Assembly: GCA_017849435.1 (NCBI GenBank)
Contig: JAFIGY010000020.1
Span: 528,653-592,652, forward strand
Origin: Chitinophaga niabensis
Lineage (GTDB): Bacteria; Bacteroidota; Bacteroidia; Chitinophagales; Chitinophagaceae
Length of the DNA: 64,000 nt
Direction of reading: 5' to 3'
Under the pieces are notes generated by a model, which saw only the letters and a program-made list of their open reading frames with translations, did not search any database and was not told where the DNA came from. The stretch's first letter is position 1, and each line of letters begins with the position of its first letter. The position numbers and the translations under genes are program-made. Positions 8,509-17,616 of this stretch are shown here, in pieces.

Positions 8509-10500
8509 TTATTCCTCCAATTTCCTGCAAAGGTGATAAGGATTCGTATAAAATTCGTTCATCAACGCTTTCAGCTGAGCGGCCACGGTATTCACCCTTT
8601 GCTGGTAGCCGGCTTCCAGGCGGGTGAAGTGGAGGCTGTGCTGCAAGGATATCGTATAGGCGAGCAGGTTATAACAGGTGGTGAACTGACCGGTGGCCAG
8701 CAGCGCCCTTCTGTTGTTTTCCGGCCCTTCCTCCTGCTGCGGCTCGAACCATAAGGTGGTGCCGGTATTATAGGCCAGCTCCGCCACGTGCTGCATGCTC
8801 TCCGAAAAACGGCAGGAGGCATCCAGTTCCTCCACATAACGGGTCCTCCGCTCCTGGTATGCTTCCTTCGATTCCTGTGCCTGACGCCTTTCAAAGGGCT
8901 GACGCTTCCGGCTTTTATCGTTCGTGAAAGTAAGTTTGTAGATAGGGTTATCCAGTCGGCGGTATTGCAGGGAAGCATCTTCAAATAATCTTTCATAGAT
9001 CAGCCGGCGGATATGTTTCAGGAACACCTCGCTGATCATGGTAACCGCGGAGCGCGCCCGGGCATTGGCCATTTGCAGGATGATCCCCAGTTCCACGTGT
9101 TGCAGGTATTCTGTCACTTTATATCCCATGCGGTGCGCAAAGTTATCACCGGGGAAAAGATACTTCACCAGCGCTGCAAGATCAGGTTGCGTCATGGCAG
9201 ATTGTAATCGCGATTGCTTCCGCAGGAACTGCCTGTATTTGCGGTGCGCCCAGACGGTGATGATCACCGGTATCACGCCGAATACAACAAGGCAAACGGA
9301 AGAAACATGCACCCCTTCAAAAAAGAGCGGCAGTGTAGTGAGCAGGAAGAACAGCAGCGTTATGATCCACGCCATGGTAAGGCCGCCGGGTATCTTCTTC
9401 CACCAGCGCTGCAGGAGCATCCAGTAATATTTCGGGCTGTTCCGCATCCACGCCTTGTTGGTATTGATCCCCGGCGCCTGGTAAGGTTGCATGAAATAGC
9501 TCGTCACATCGCTCACCATGATGAGATCAAACCCCTCATCCTTCCGCCTCCCGTTCGCCAGCAGCAGGCTGTATAACCCCTGGTTATCACAGATCCCGCC
9601 ATCCATCAACCCAAACTCACCCGCATCGGCGAAAGCCTTTTCGATTGCCGCACGCGGACTTCGCTCATTCTCTTCCGCCGTTTTGTTATCGTCCCAGCTA
9701 TACGTGTTCAGCGTTAACGCATCTTTGAGAGAAGTCGTATCCGGCCCGCCTTTGTAGACAAAGTCCTTTGGAAAGATGATCGGCTCAAAACCCAGCGGGA
9801 AGCAGGAAGAAGCCGCGAGGATGTCTCCGAGGCGAATGCTTTTCAGCGCCGGTATCGCCGTTTGTTTCTGTTTCCAGTTTGGTGCGATATTATCATTGCC
9901 CAGCGCTGCTCCCTTGTTACCGACCCACTCCTCTCCTGCCTGAAAACGGAAAGAAATACCGGTATAGAAATCGGTGGCATTGAAACAGAATTCCCGGATA
10001 TGCGGCGTATACGCGCCATCCTTCTCCATCAACGTCCCGATCTTCCTTTCCTCCGCCTCCGGTATCAACGCGAAGAGCTCTTCGTGATAAGCCAGGGCAA
10101 AGGCATTGATAAGATTGCGCGATTTACTGCTTTCCTTCCAGGCCGCATCATTTTTCAATATCCCGATCGCCTTTTCCAGCAACGCTTCTCCTTTGAGCCG
10201 GTGATTGAGGAAACGATAGAATTCCGCAAACCCGATCCCTTTATGCACCGCCGCCGTATATAAAGCCAGTGTGATGGTACCGCCGGAAGCAGAGGATACC
10301 GTGCGCACCTTGTGCAGGAGCGTGGGTTCTTTCGCGGATCCATCGGGTAATTTTACCTCGTGCAAAAGCGACAATACGCCGAGACCATACGCCGCCGCAC
10401 GAAACCCTCCGCCGGACAAGCCAAAGCCGATATCTTCGAATGGCTTTTCCGGGAAACGATGCGGATGTACATGATCAGATGATGTGGATGCTGCTTGCAT
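8509..10500 (-). CDS. Patatin-like phospholipase with a membrane hairpin
   Basis: Probable lipid acyl hydrolase. In a 663-residue reading from ATG 10500, the patatin core starts with the oxyanion loop LSGGGFR (28-34). The nucleophile elbow is SSASGG with Ser72; Ser replaces the usual first Gly of GxSxG. The Asp of the dyad is Asp300 in MDGGICDNQG. A pair of hydrophobic segments (IITLLFFLLTTLPLFF and VCLVVFGVIPVIITVWA) then anchors the protein, followed by a long charged C-terminal region of unknown role. A TTG start at 10572 would add 24 residues, but the ATG is more likely. There is no signal peptide, so the catalytic domain is probably cytoplasmic. Substrate unknown. Confidence 0.82.
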   Translation of the reverse strand: MQAASTSSDHVHPHRFPEKPFEDIGFGLSGGGFRAAAYGLGVLSLLHEVKLPDGSAKEPTLLHKVRTVSSASGGTITLALYTAAVHKGIGFAEFYRFLNHRLKGEALLEKAIGILKNDAAWKESSKSRNLINAFALAYHEELFALIPEAEERKIGTLMEKDGAYTPHIREFCFNATDFYTGISFRFQAGEEWVGNKGAALGNDNIAPNWKQKQTAIPALKSIRLGDILAASSCFPLGFEPIIFPKDFVYKGGPDTTSLKDALTLNTYSWDDNKTAEENERSPRAAIEKAFADAGEFGLMDGGICDNQGLYSLLLANGRRKDEGFDLIMVSDVTSYFMQPYQAPGINTNKAWMRNSPKYYWMLLQRWWKKIPGGLTMAWIITLLFFLLTTLPLFFEGVHVSSVCLVVFGVIPVIITVWAHRKYRQFLRKQSRLQSAMTQPDLAALVKYLFPGDNFAHRMGYKVTEYLQHVELGIILQMANARARSAVTMISEVFLKHIRRLIYERLFEDASLQYRRLDNPIYKLTFTNDKSRKRQPFERRQAQESKEAYQERRTRYVEELDASCRFSESMQHVAELAYNTGTTLWFEPQQEEGPENNRRALLATGQFTTCYNLLAYTISLQHSLHFTRLEAGYQQRVNTVAAQLKALMNEFYTNPYHLCRKLEE

Positions 10501-10600
10501 AGAACAGGATTTTCGACATGAGAATGCGGACAGGTATAGTGCGAACTTAAAGTTTTCCTGCTGTTTATACAACCATGGTATTATTTCTTAATTTAGCCTT

Positions 10601-12496
10601 ATGCATCGCTTTTACTTCCTGTTATCAACGCTGTTCATCATGGCACAAGGTTATGCACAGCAAACGCAAAAGCCGCCGCTGCACGGCAAACACTGGATGG
10701 CTGTTACAGGCAAACCACTGGCCGCCACTGCAGGCGCCATGATTTTCCAGAAAGGTGGTAACGCCGTAGACGCAGCCTGCGCCATGCTCGCAGCCACCTG
10801 TACCATGTGGGACGTGCTCAGCTGGGGCGGTGAAACACAGGCGCTGATCTACCATCCCAAAACAGGTAAAGTGATCGCTATCAATGCTCTGGGTGTTGCT
10901 CCCACCGGCGCCACACCTTCTTTCTTCAGGCAAAAGGGTTACAATTTCCCGCCGGAATACGGACCACTGGCAGCGGTAACACCGGGTACACCCGGAGGTC
11001 TCTGTTACATGCTGGCAGAATATGGAAAATTAAGCCTGAAAGAAGTACTGGCCCCGGCCATGGAAATGGCGGCGGGATACCCCATAGAAGCGCAAACCGC
11101 GAACAGCATTGAGCGGGAAAAGAAGATGATCAAAGAATGGCCCTACAGCAAAGCCGTTTTCCTCACGCATCCCGGTGAACAAAGAGAAGCACCGGAAGCG
11201 GGAGAGATCTTCGTGCAAAAAGACCTGCTGGCCACACTCACAAAAATGGTGGAAGCGGAACAGGAGGCACTGCGGATGAAGAAAAGCCGCAAAGAAGCGA
11301 TCATGGCGGCTTACGACCGTTTCTACAAAGGTGATATCGCGAAGGAATTTGTGAGAGGATGCCAGGAGCAGGGCGGATTGATCACGATGAACGATCTTGC
11401 CAAATGGAAACCGCTGGAAGAAGAACCGCTGCATGTAAACTATAAAGGTATTGACGTATATAAACTCCGGGAATGGACGCAGGGACCAATGTTGCTGCAG
11501 AGCCTCAACATCCTGGAAAACTTCGATCTGAAAGGAATGGGATACAATTCCGTGGAATACATCCACACCTTGTATCAAACCATGAACCTCACCTTTGCCG
11601 ACCGGGATTTCTATTATGGCGATCCCTATTTTTCCAAACCTCCCATCCAGGGCCTGCTAAGCAAAGCATATGCAAAGGAACGCGCCAAACAGATCCACCC
11701 GGACAGGAATGATCCCGACGCTGGTCCCGGCGATCCTTATCCGTATGAAGGGAAAACCAATCCCCTGCTGCATTTCCTGAAAGAGCGCGAAGCGATGAAA
11801 GATACTACCGGTAACAAAAAGCCCGGGGATTTCGTACCGAAACATGATGTCACCACCGCTTACGCACCGGTAGACAGCGCTTACAAGGATCGCCTCTGGC
11901 GTGGTACCACCAGCGTGGAAGCTGCAGATGCCGAAGGTTGGGTAGTGTCCATCACTCCCAGCGGCGGATGGATCCCTGCCTGCATTGCAGGGCGCACCGG
12001 CGTTGGTATGAGCCAGCGCCTGCAAAGCTTTGTGCTGGACTCCGCACTGAATCCTTTCAACGTGATAGCGCCCGGCAAAAGACCGCGCGTAACGCTGACG
12101 CCCTCTCTGGCGTTGAAGGATGGCAAACCATTCATCGCATTCGGTGTGCAGGGTGGCGACACACAGGATCAAAACCTGCTGCAGTTCTTTTTGAACATCG
12201 TGGAGTTTGGGATGACGGTGCAGCAGGCCACGGAAGCCGCCAATATCAACACCAACCAGTTATGGCTGTCGCTGGGCGGAACCAGTCTGAAAGACCGCGT
12301 TCCCCGTGCAGGCAGCATCCTGTTGCATATCAACACGCCTGAAAAAACAAGGGCGGCGCTGGTAAAAATGGGCTATCAGCTCAAATTCGGCGCACGCACC
12401 AGCGGTCCCATCAATGCGATCCTGATCGACAAGAAACATGGCAGCCTCTGGGGCGGCAGCAGCAATCACGGAGAAGACTACGGCATAGGCTGGTAA
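10601..12496 (+). CDS. ggt: Gamma-glutamyltranspeptidase / glutathione hydrolase
   Basis: An Ntn-hydrolase precursor that cleaves gamma-glutamyl bonds of glutathione and related peptides in the periplasm. The 631-residue protein has a signal peptide (about 1-19, ending GYAQ), the N-terminal GGNAVDAACAM and GTPGGL signatures and the autoprocessing Thr436 in RGTTSVEAAD, whose first Thr should become the nucleophile. The small subunit includes the SGG turn (ITPSGGW) and PSLALKDGKPFIAFG. The usual TTH after processing is TTS here. A lactonase gene follows after 23 bases, suggesting co-transcription. Confidence 0.9.
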   Translation: MHRFYFLLSTLFIMAQGYAQQTQKPPLHGKHWMAVTGKPLAATAGAMIFQKGGNAVDAACAMLAATCTMWDVLSWGGETQALIYHPKTGKVIAINALGVAPTGATPSFFRQKGYNFPPEYGPLAAVTPGTPGGLCYMLAEYGKLSLKEVLAPAMEMAAGYPIEAQTANSIEREKKMIKEWPYSKAVFLTHPGEQREAPEAGEIFVQKDLLATLTKMVEAEQEALRMKKSRKEAIMAAYDRFYKGDIAKEFVRGCQEQGGLITMNDLAKWKPLEEEPLHVNYKGIDVYKLREWTQGPMLLQSLNILENFDLKGMGYNSVEYIHTLYQTMNLTFADRDFYYGDPYFSKPPIQGLLSKAYAKERAKQIHPDRNDPDAGPGDPYPYEGKTNPLLHFLKEREAMKDTTGNKKPGDFVPKHDVTTAYAPVDSAYKDRLWRGTTSVEAADAEGWVVSITPSGGWIPACIAGRTGVGMSQRLQSFVLDSALNPFNVIAPGKRPRVTLTPSLALKDGKPFIAFGVQGGDTQDQNLLQFFLNIVEFGMTVQQATEAANINTNQLWLSLGGTSLKDRVPRAGSILLHINTPEKTRAALVKMGYQLKFGARTSGPINAILIDKKHGSLWGGSSNHGEDYGIGW

Positions 12497-12519
12497 CAAT
12501 AAAATCCACGTACACATAT

Positions 12520-13419
12520 ATGAAAACAGCACATCTTGTTATGGCGCTTTCCTGTGCGATCGCGCTGCAGGCACACGCAAAAGAAAAAGCAGACACCGGC
12601 ATTATTGCAGACAATGCAAAACCGGAACTGATCTCAAAGCAATTCAGTTTTACAGAAGGTCCCGCGCCGGACAAAAAGGGGAATATCTTCTTCACCGATC
12701 AGCCCAATAACCAGATCTGGGAATACAGCACAGATGGAAAACTGACGCTCTTCCTCGAAGGTGCCGGCCGTTCAAACGGGCTGTACTTCGACAAAAAAGG
12801 AAATATCATCGCCTGCGCAGATGAAAAGAATGAGCTCTGGTCTATTGCTCCCGATAAAAAGATCAAGGTATTGATGACTCATTTTGAGGGACGTCAACTG
12901 AATGGCCCCAACGACCTTTGGGTAGCGCCTGACGGCAGAATCTACTTCACCGACCCCTACTACCAGCGCAAATACTGGACCCGCCAGAAACCCGACATCG
13001 AAGCGCAACGGGTATATTTCCTTCCACTCGGTAAAAAAGATCCGGTGATCGCTGCAGAGGATATGGTAAAACCGAATGGCATCGTAGGATCCAAAGACGG
13101 GAAATTCCTTTTTGTAGCGGATATCGGCGGAGATAAAGTGTATAAGTACAAGATCGGAAAAGATGGCAGGCTCACCGACCGCCAGCTCTTTGCGGACAAA
13201 GGCGGTGACGGTATCACGCTGGACAACCGCGGCAACCTCTATCTGTGCGGCAACGGCGTTTACGTATATGATCCCTCCGGGAAACTCATCCAACATATCG
13301 ACATTCCCGAAAAATGGACGGCCAATGCCTGCTTCGGCGGCAAAGACCGCAACATCCTCTTCATCACGGCATCACAAAGCATTTATACGCTGAAAATGAA
13401 AGTAAAAGGGATTGAATGA
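12520..13419 (+). CDS. SMP-30/gluconolactonase/LRE family protein
   Basis: A six-bladed beta-propeller that likely hydrolyses a sugar lactone with a bound divalent metal. The 299-residue protein has a signal peptide (MKTAHLVMALSCAIALQAHA), the first metal Glu in FTEGPAPDKKGN, the LNGPNDLWVAPDGRIYFTD blade, KPNGIVGSKDGKFLFVAD and GDGITLDNRGNLYLC. These match SMP-30 family blade motifs. It is periplasmic. It starts 23 bases after ggt and probably shares its transcript, although the functional link is unclear. The stop is 5 bases from the convergent hydrolase gene. Confidence 0.87.
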   Translation: MKTAHLVMALSCAIALQAHAKEKADTGIIADNAKPELISKQFSFTEGPAPDKKGNIFFTDQPNNQIWEYSTDGKLTLFLEGAGRSNGLYFDKKGNIIACADEKNELWSIAPDKKIKVLMTHFEGRQLNGPNDLWVAPDGRIYFTDPYYQRKYWTRQKPDIEAQRVYFLPLGKKDPVIAAEDMVKPNGIVGSKDGKFLFVADIGGDKVYKYKIGKDGRLTDRQLFADKGGDGITLDNRGNLYLCGNGVYVYDPSGKLIQHIDIPEKWTANACFGGKDRNILFITASQSIYTLKMKVKGIE

Positions 13420-13424
13420 TGCAT

Positions 13425-15404
13425 CTACAGGGAGACAAACACCGGCGTTTCCGTGACCTCGATGCTCACCGCACCCTTTTTCACCGTCCGCCGTTCCTCC
13501 CGCATCCTGTCAGCACTTTCGGCGGGATAATGCAACACTACCTGTCGCAGGCCGGCAGGTAGCGGCAAATTGTAATGCATCGTTTTTCCATCGTGCGTGG
13601 GCATGTAGAGCACATATATCGTATGCCCGTTCACGTTAGTGTACCGGTCCACCATCGGATAACTGCTCAGGGTGGACTGATAGGTATAATCCCCAATCAG
13701 CGCATTGGCCTGCAACAGGAAATCAAGGGCAGGTCTTCTTTGATGGGCTGCTTCATCGGCAAGTCCGGTAGTACAGAATCTGTCGGGCTCGCCGGGATTA
13801 TCATCAAAAAGCTGGTAAAAGAAAAGCCGGCTGATACCTCTGCGGGAGTACAGAAGGCTGGTTCGCAGTATCCAGTCCGCCTGCGTTTGCAGCACAGAGC
13901 GCTTTCCCACGGCAGGTACTTTCTGTGGAGAAGACTGATGGATATCGTACCCTGATTCCGTCACCCACACTTCCTTTCCCCCGGCGTACCGCTGGCTCAT
14001 TTCGAGGAACCGGTCCGCCGTAAATGCCAGTCCGCCTTCTTCCGGCGACACGCCCGCTGTGGCTTCCCCATACTGCACGGAACCGCCATTATTGGCGTAT
14101 TGATGGTAATTGATCACATCGAAACAAAGCGATCCGTTCCGGAATTCCTTGCACCAGTCAATGATTGCGCGGATATAATCCGGTTCCGCCGCGGCAATGC
14201 CTCCTATCACCACCTTGCAGGCCGGATCTGCCGCTTTCACGCCAACTCCCGGTCCCAATCGTCCCTGATCCCCGTCGTAAAAAGCGGAGAGGTTGGCGGC
14301 ATACTCGCGCCCCGTCTGATACGCGACGCGGCCCTGCCACCATTTATCTCTTTCATTATCGCATTCGATATAACGGATCAGTCCGAGACCTGTTTCCGGT
14401 TTGTTGGCAGCACTACCCGGCCCCCATTGTGGTACTGTATCCACTTTCAACAGTGCGGGATCAACGGCCTTGTTGCGCCCGTATCGCGCTGCAAACTGAA
14501 AGGCCGCCCGCGCCTGCTCTATATAGCTGGCGGGTTTGGAGAGATCGCTGTTGTAGCGCGCCGGTGGATTCCCGCGATCGCGCAGTTTTGGCGGATAGGT
14601 GCTCATGATGAAATCCGCCTGCGTTTTGAAACAAACCAGTACTTCAACATGCGTGCGGTCGAGGGCGCGATACAGCGCATCGTAATCCCAGGCCCCGGAG
14701 CGCGTGGGGCTGAAGGTATATTTTCCCGGTGTGTGCTCCAGCTTCTCCCAGTCCATATAATGCCGAAACGCCCCCAAAGGCTTCACCAGCTCCATTTTCC
14801 AGGATACCACCTTCCCGAAATCATCCCGGTTCGAAGGGTCCGTAAGGATGTTCCATTCAAAGCCATTCACGCCGGTGTAATGGCGGAAGGTCTGATGTAC
14901 GGGTGCCGGCAGCGGTGGGTCTGTATAGAGTGTGAAATCACCATAGAGCTTCATCTCATTGGGAAAGAGCTCCCCTTTTTCGATCACGAGATATTTAGCG
15001 GCGAGCGGTGTTTTCAGTGGCACATCTACCCATTCGTTGTAAAGGTTTCCCGTGAAAGTAGCGATCAGCTGGCGTTTCCAGTCACCCGGACTAATCACGA
15101 ACACTTTGAACGGTTTTCCTTCCGCGGTACCCATTCCGTCGTAAAAGCGGATTTTGCTGATGCGGACGTTCATGGGGTCAGGGAATTCGTACCAGATCTC
15201 CGAGGGGTAGACCGTCCATCCATAGCGGGGTTTCGGGAAAGTGGCCACGTCGTTATCGATCAGTTCTTTCAGGCTGGGGGTAGTGCTGCTCACCTGGTAG
15301 AAGCGGGAAAGTTCGAGCGGGATCTCCCGGGCTGTTTGGGATTGGCCTCGTGTGGAGTACGCGAGGCAGATGAGGAAGCATATGGGGGCGAGGGGTTTGA
15401 TCAT
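13425..15404 (-). CDS. Secreted clan GH-A glycoside hydrolase with N-terminal discoidin-like domain
   Basis: A probable retaining glycosidase of uncertain family (GH39-like at best). The 659-residue protein has a signal peptide (about 1-20), a carbohydrate-binding F5/8-type region (about 40-175; WYEFPDPMNVRISKIRFYDG) and a TIM-barrel region. The proposed acid/base is Glu351 (IECDNERDKWW) and the nucleophile Glu483 (VWVTESGYD), in the order and spacing of clan GH-A. A small beta domain closes the protein. Its ATG overlaps the stop of the upstream aminotransferase by four bases, so they are coupled in translation although no shared pathway is evident. Substrate unknown. Confidence 0.75.
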   Translation of the reverse strand: MIKPLAPICFLICLAYSTRGQSQTAREIPLELSRFYQVSSTTPSLKELIDNDVATFPKPRYGWTVYPSEIWYEFPDPMNVRISKIRFYDGMGTAEGKPFKVFVISPGDWKRQLIATFTGNLYNEWVDVPLKTPLAAKYLVIEKGELFPNEMKLYGDFTLYTDPPLPAPVHQTFRHYTGVNGFEWNILTDPSNRDDFGKVVSWKMELVKPLGAFRHYMDWEKLEHTPGKYTFSPTRSGAWDYDALYRALDRTHVEVLVCFKTQADFIMSTYPPKLRDRGNPPARYNSDLSKPASYIEQARAAFQFAARYGRNKAVDPALLKVDTVPQWGPGSAANKPETGLGLIRYIECDNERDKWWQGRVAYQTGREYAANLSAFYDGDQGRLGPGVGVKAADPACKVVIGGIAAAEPDYIRAIIDWCKEFRNGSLCFDVINYHQYANNGGSVQYGEATAGVSPEEGGLAFTADRFLEMSQRYAGGKEVWVTESGYDIHQSSPQKVPAVGKRSVLQTQADWILRTSLLYSRRGISRLFFYQLFDDNPGEPDRFCTTGLADEAAHQRRPALDFLLQANALIGDYTYQSTLSSYPMVDRYTNVNGHTIYVLYMPTHDGKTMHYNLPLPAGLRQVVLHYPAESADRMREERRTVKKGAVSIEVTETPVFVSL

Positions 15405-16543
15405 ACCCGTAATAATTTTTCAACAGCTGTTTCCAGCGTTTCCTGCTTTTTTGCAAAACAAAAACGGATCACTTTGTCATCTTTACCCGAACGGTAAAAA
15501 GCGGAAACCGGAACGGTGGCTACGCCGAATTCTTTTGTCAGTCGCACCGCAAAATCCTTATCCCCTTCATCACTGATCCGGTGATACTGGTAGCACTGGA
15601 AATAGCTGCCATAACTGGGCATCGGTGAAAAACGTGTTTGCGCCATCAATAACTGGAAATGATCCCGTTTCGATTGCATAAAGCCGCTCAGGCCGAGGTA
15701 GGAATCCCTGTTCCGGAGAAATTCCGCCAAAGCCACCTGCGAAGGTGTATGGCAGGAGAAGCAGTTATACTGATGCAGTTTCCTGAACTCCTTCATCGTT
15801 TCCGCACCGCTGATGCAATAGCCCAGTTTCCAGCCGGTACAATGATACAGCTTTCCGAAAGAAAAAGTCACGAAGCTTCTTTCCAGCAGATCAGGATAAC
15901 GGAGAATGCTCCGGTGCGGGATACCGTCATAGATCAGGTGTTCGTATACTTCATCGCTGAGAATAAAAATATCCGTACCGGCAACGATGGAACGCAGCTG
16001 CGCAATATCCTCTTCCCGCAATACGGAAGCGGTGGGATTATGCGGGGTATTCAACATAATCAGTCGCGTGCGGGGCGTGATCTTCGTCCGCACCTCCTCC
16101 CAGTCTATCCGGTAATCCGGGAACCGAAGGTCCACCGGCACGGGAACAGCCCCGTTCACAAGGATGTTCGGAATATAGCTGTCATACGCGGGCTCGAACA
16201 GGATTACCTCATCCCCCGGCTGCAGCAGCGTGGTAAGCGCAGTATAGATGCCGTAAGTACCGCCGGGTGTAATGGTGATCTGTGTATCCGGATGGATCGA
16301 TGTGCCGTAGAGGTATTGTACTTTTTCCGCCAGCACTTCGCGCAGAGGCAGGTATCCCTGCATCGGCGCATATTGATTAAACCCCTTCCGCATCGCTTCA
16401 TCCACCTTCGCGATCAATGCTTCATCCATTGGATAATCGGGAAACCCCTGCCCCAGGTTCACTGCCTGATGCTCAGCCGCCAAAGCGCTCATGACGGAGA
16501 AAATAGTGGTACCGGTAGCCGGTAGTTTGGATGCGATCTGCAA
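15401..16543 (-). CDS. PLP-dependent class I/II aminotransferase (methionine aminotransferase-like)
   Basis: A fold-type I aminotransferase, 380 residues, cytoplasmic. It has the N-terminal NLGQGFPDYP, the phosphate-cup and aromatic segments TPGGTYGIYTAL and EPAYDSY, the NTPHNPTA motif, the DEVYEHLIYDG Asp/Tyr pair and the PLP Schiff-base Lys231 in SFGKLYHCTGWKLGY. These features match the YbdL/kynurenine-methionine aminotransferase group, so an aromatic amino acid or methionine/2-oxo-methylthiobutyrate is a reasonable substrate guess. The start is ATG 16543. The gene sits first in a two-gene coupled unit with the GH-A hydrolase downstream. Confidence 0.88.
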   Translation of the reverse strand: MQIASKLPATGTTIFSVMSALAAEHQAVNLGQGFPDYPMDEALIAKVDEAMRKGFNQYAPMQGYLPLREVLAEKVQYLYGTSIHPDTQITITPGGTYGIYTALTTLLQPGDEVILFEPAYDSYIPNILVNGAVPVPVDLRFPDYRIDWEEVRTKITPRTRLIMLNTPHNPTASVLREEDIAQLRSIVAGTDIFILSDEVYEHLIYDGIPHRSILRYPDLLERSFVTFSFGKLYHCTGWKLGYCISGAETMKEFRKLHQYNCFSCHTPSQVALAEFLRNRDSYLGLSGFMQSKRDHFQLLMAQTRFSPMPSYGSYFQCYQYHRISDEGDKDFAVRLTKEFGVATVPVSAFYRSGKDDKVIRFCFAKKQETLETAVEKLLRV

Positions 16544-16568
16544 TGTTGTATCGTTTTAGAAGGATGGA

Positions 16569-17519
16569 TCAATTTGGTTTCAATGCGATGTGCAATACAT
16601 CGCCCTGCGCTATGTTCCCGGTTTCTGTGCGGATCGTAACCACGCCGTCCGGCAATTGCACTTCCGCTTCGTAAGCATTGCCGAAGTAGAACAGTTCCTT
16701 TACAATCCCCTGCAGTGCGTAACTGCCGCCGGATACGATCTTGAACTGCTCGGGGCGGATGAATAACGTTGTATCGCCGGACGTTATGCCCAGGGCTTTT
16801 GCCTGCACGGCACTGATCTGGTTGTACCTGCCCAGCAATCCCGCCACATAAGCATCTGCCGGTTGCCGGTAGATCTGCAACGGCGGGCCCTGCTGGAGTA
16901 TGCAGCCATCTTTCATCATGATCAGCTCGTCCGCCCAGGGAAGAATATCCTGTGGATCATGGGATACCAGCAGGCAGGTGATCTTCAGCTTGTCACCGAT
17001 ATCGCGGATAACGGATTTGAGGGTGTTCTTGTGAATCAGGTCGAGATTGGAGAATGGTTCATCCAGGAGGAGCAACCGTGGAGATGCTACCAACAACCTG
17101 GCCAGGGCGATACGTTGTTTCTCTCCGCCCGAAAGCTGGTCTGTTTTCCTTTTCAGCAGGTGATCGATCTCACATATCCTGTACAGTGCGGCCGCCTCCT
17201 CGTCCGGCAACGCATTCGCATACATCAGCAACTCCTCCACCCGGTAATTGTTGCGCAGTTCAAAGTGCTGCGACAAATACGCGATCCCCGGATGACCCGG
17301 TACCAGGCGTTCCCGCACCCGCTGCCCTTCAAACAGCACCATTCCGCTGTTCGGCATGGTCAATCCGCTGATAATCTTCAGCAAAGTACTTTTGCCGGAG
17401 CCCGATTCGCCCATCACTGCTATCTTCTGGAACTGCCGCTGCTCAAAACTAATGCCTCTCAATGCAAAATCCCGCCCTTCCTGTTGCCTGCGGATGTCCG
17501 ATACTTTTAACAAGGTCAT
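16569..17519 (-). CDS. ABC transporter ATP-binding protein, PotA/FbpC type, orphan
   Basis: The ATPase of an importer-type ABC transporter. From ATG 17519 it is 316 residues: Walker A GESGSGKST at 37-45, Q-loop SQHFELR, signature LSGGEKQRIALARL from 129, Walker B LLLLDEP and an H-loop in LLVSHDPQD. The C-terminal part (about 235-316) resembles a TOBE domain, as in spermidine/putrescine, iron or molybdate importers. A longer upstream frame exists to 17606, but it crosses the intergenic region and lacks conservation signs. No permease or binding protein is nearby, so the substrate and partners are unknown. Confidence 0.85.
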   Translation of the reverse strand: MTLLKVSDIRRQQEGRDFALRGISFEQRQFQKIAVMGESGSGKSTLLKIISGLTMPNSGMVLFEGQRVRERLVPGHPGIAYLSQHFELRNNYRVEELLMYANALPDEEAAALYRICEIDHLLKRKTDQLSGGEKQRIALARLLVASPRLLLLDEPFSNLDLIHKNTLKSVIRDIGDKLKITCLLVSHDPQDILPWADELIMMKDGCILQQGPPLQIYRQPADAYVAGLLGRYNQISAVQAKALGITSGDTTLFIRPEQFKIVSGGSYALQGIVKELFYFGNAYEAEVQLPDGVVTIRTETGNIAQGDVLHIALKPN

Positions 17520-17572
17520 TGAACAAAAATAGCAAAGCGGCGCAAGAATGTCACGATTCTTCCTTAAATGAC

Positions 17573-17603
17573 GATGGGCCGGCACTTTGCAGGCCGGCCC
17601 ATC
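17573..17603 (-). terminator. Stem-loop after the OmpA lipoprotein gene
   Basis: An 11-bp perfect stem, GATGGGCCGGC (17573-17583) with GCCGGCCCATC (17593-17603), 13 bases after the OmpA-family stop. The T tract on the reverse strand is weak, so it may be a terminator or an mRNA end stabiliser. Confidence 0.6.
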
Positions 17604-17616
17604 CAATTGTTATAAA

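Noticed and set aside
10589-10596. TAATTTAG upstream of ggt, identical to the GH5 -7 box
   Set aside because: It ends 4 bases before the ATG and no operator repeat lies 31 bp upstream, so it is not part of the PUL regulon pattern.
14100-15497. 465-codon plus-strand frame
   Set aside because: Antisense to the GH-A hydrolase with its catalytic motifs intact; composition rich in His, Arg and Pro typical of shadow frames.
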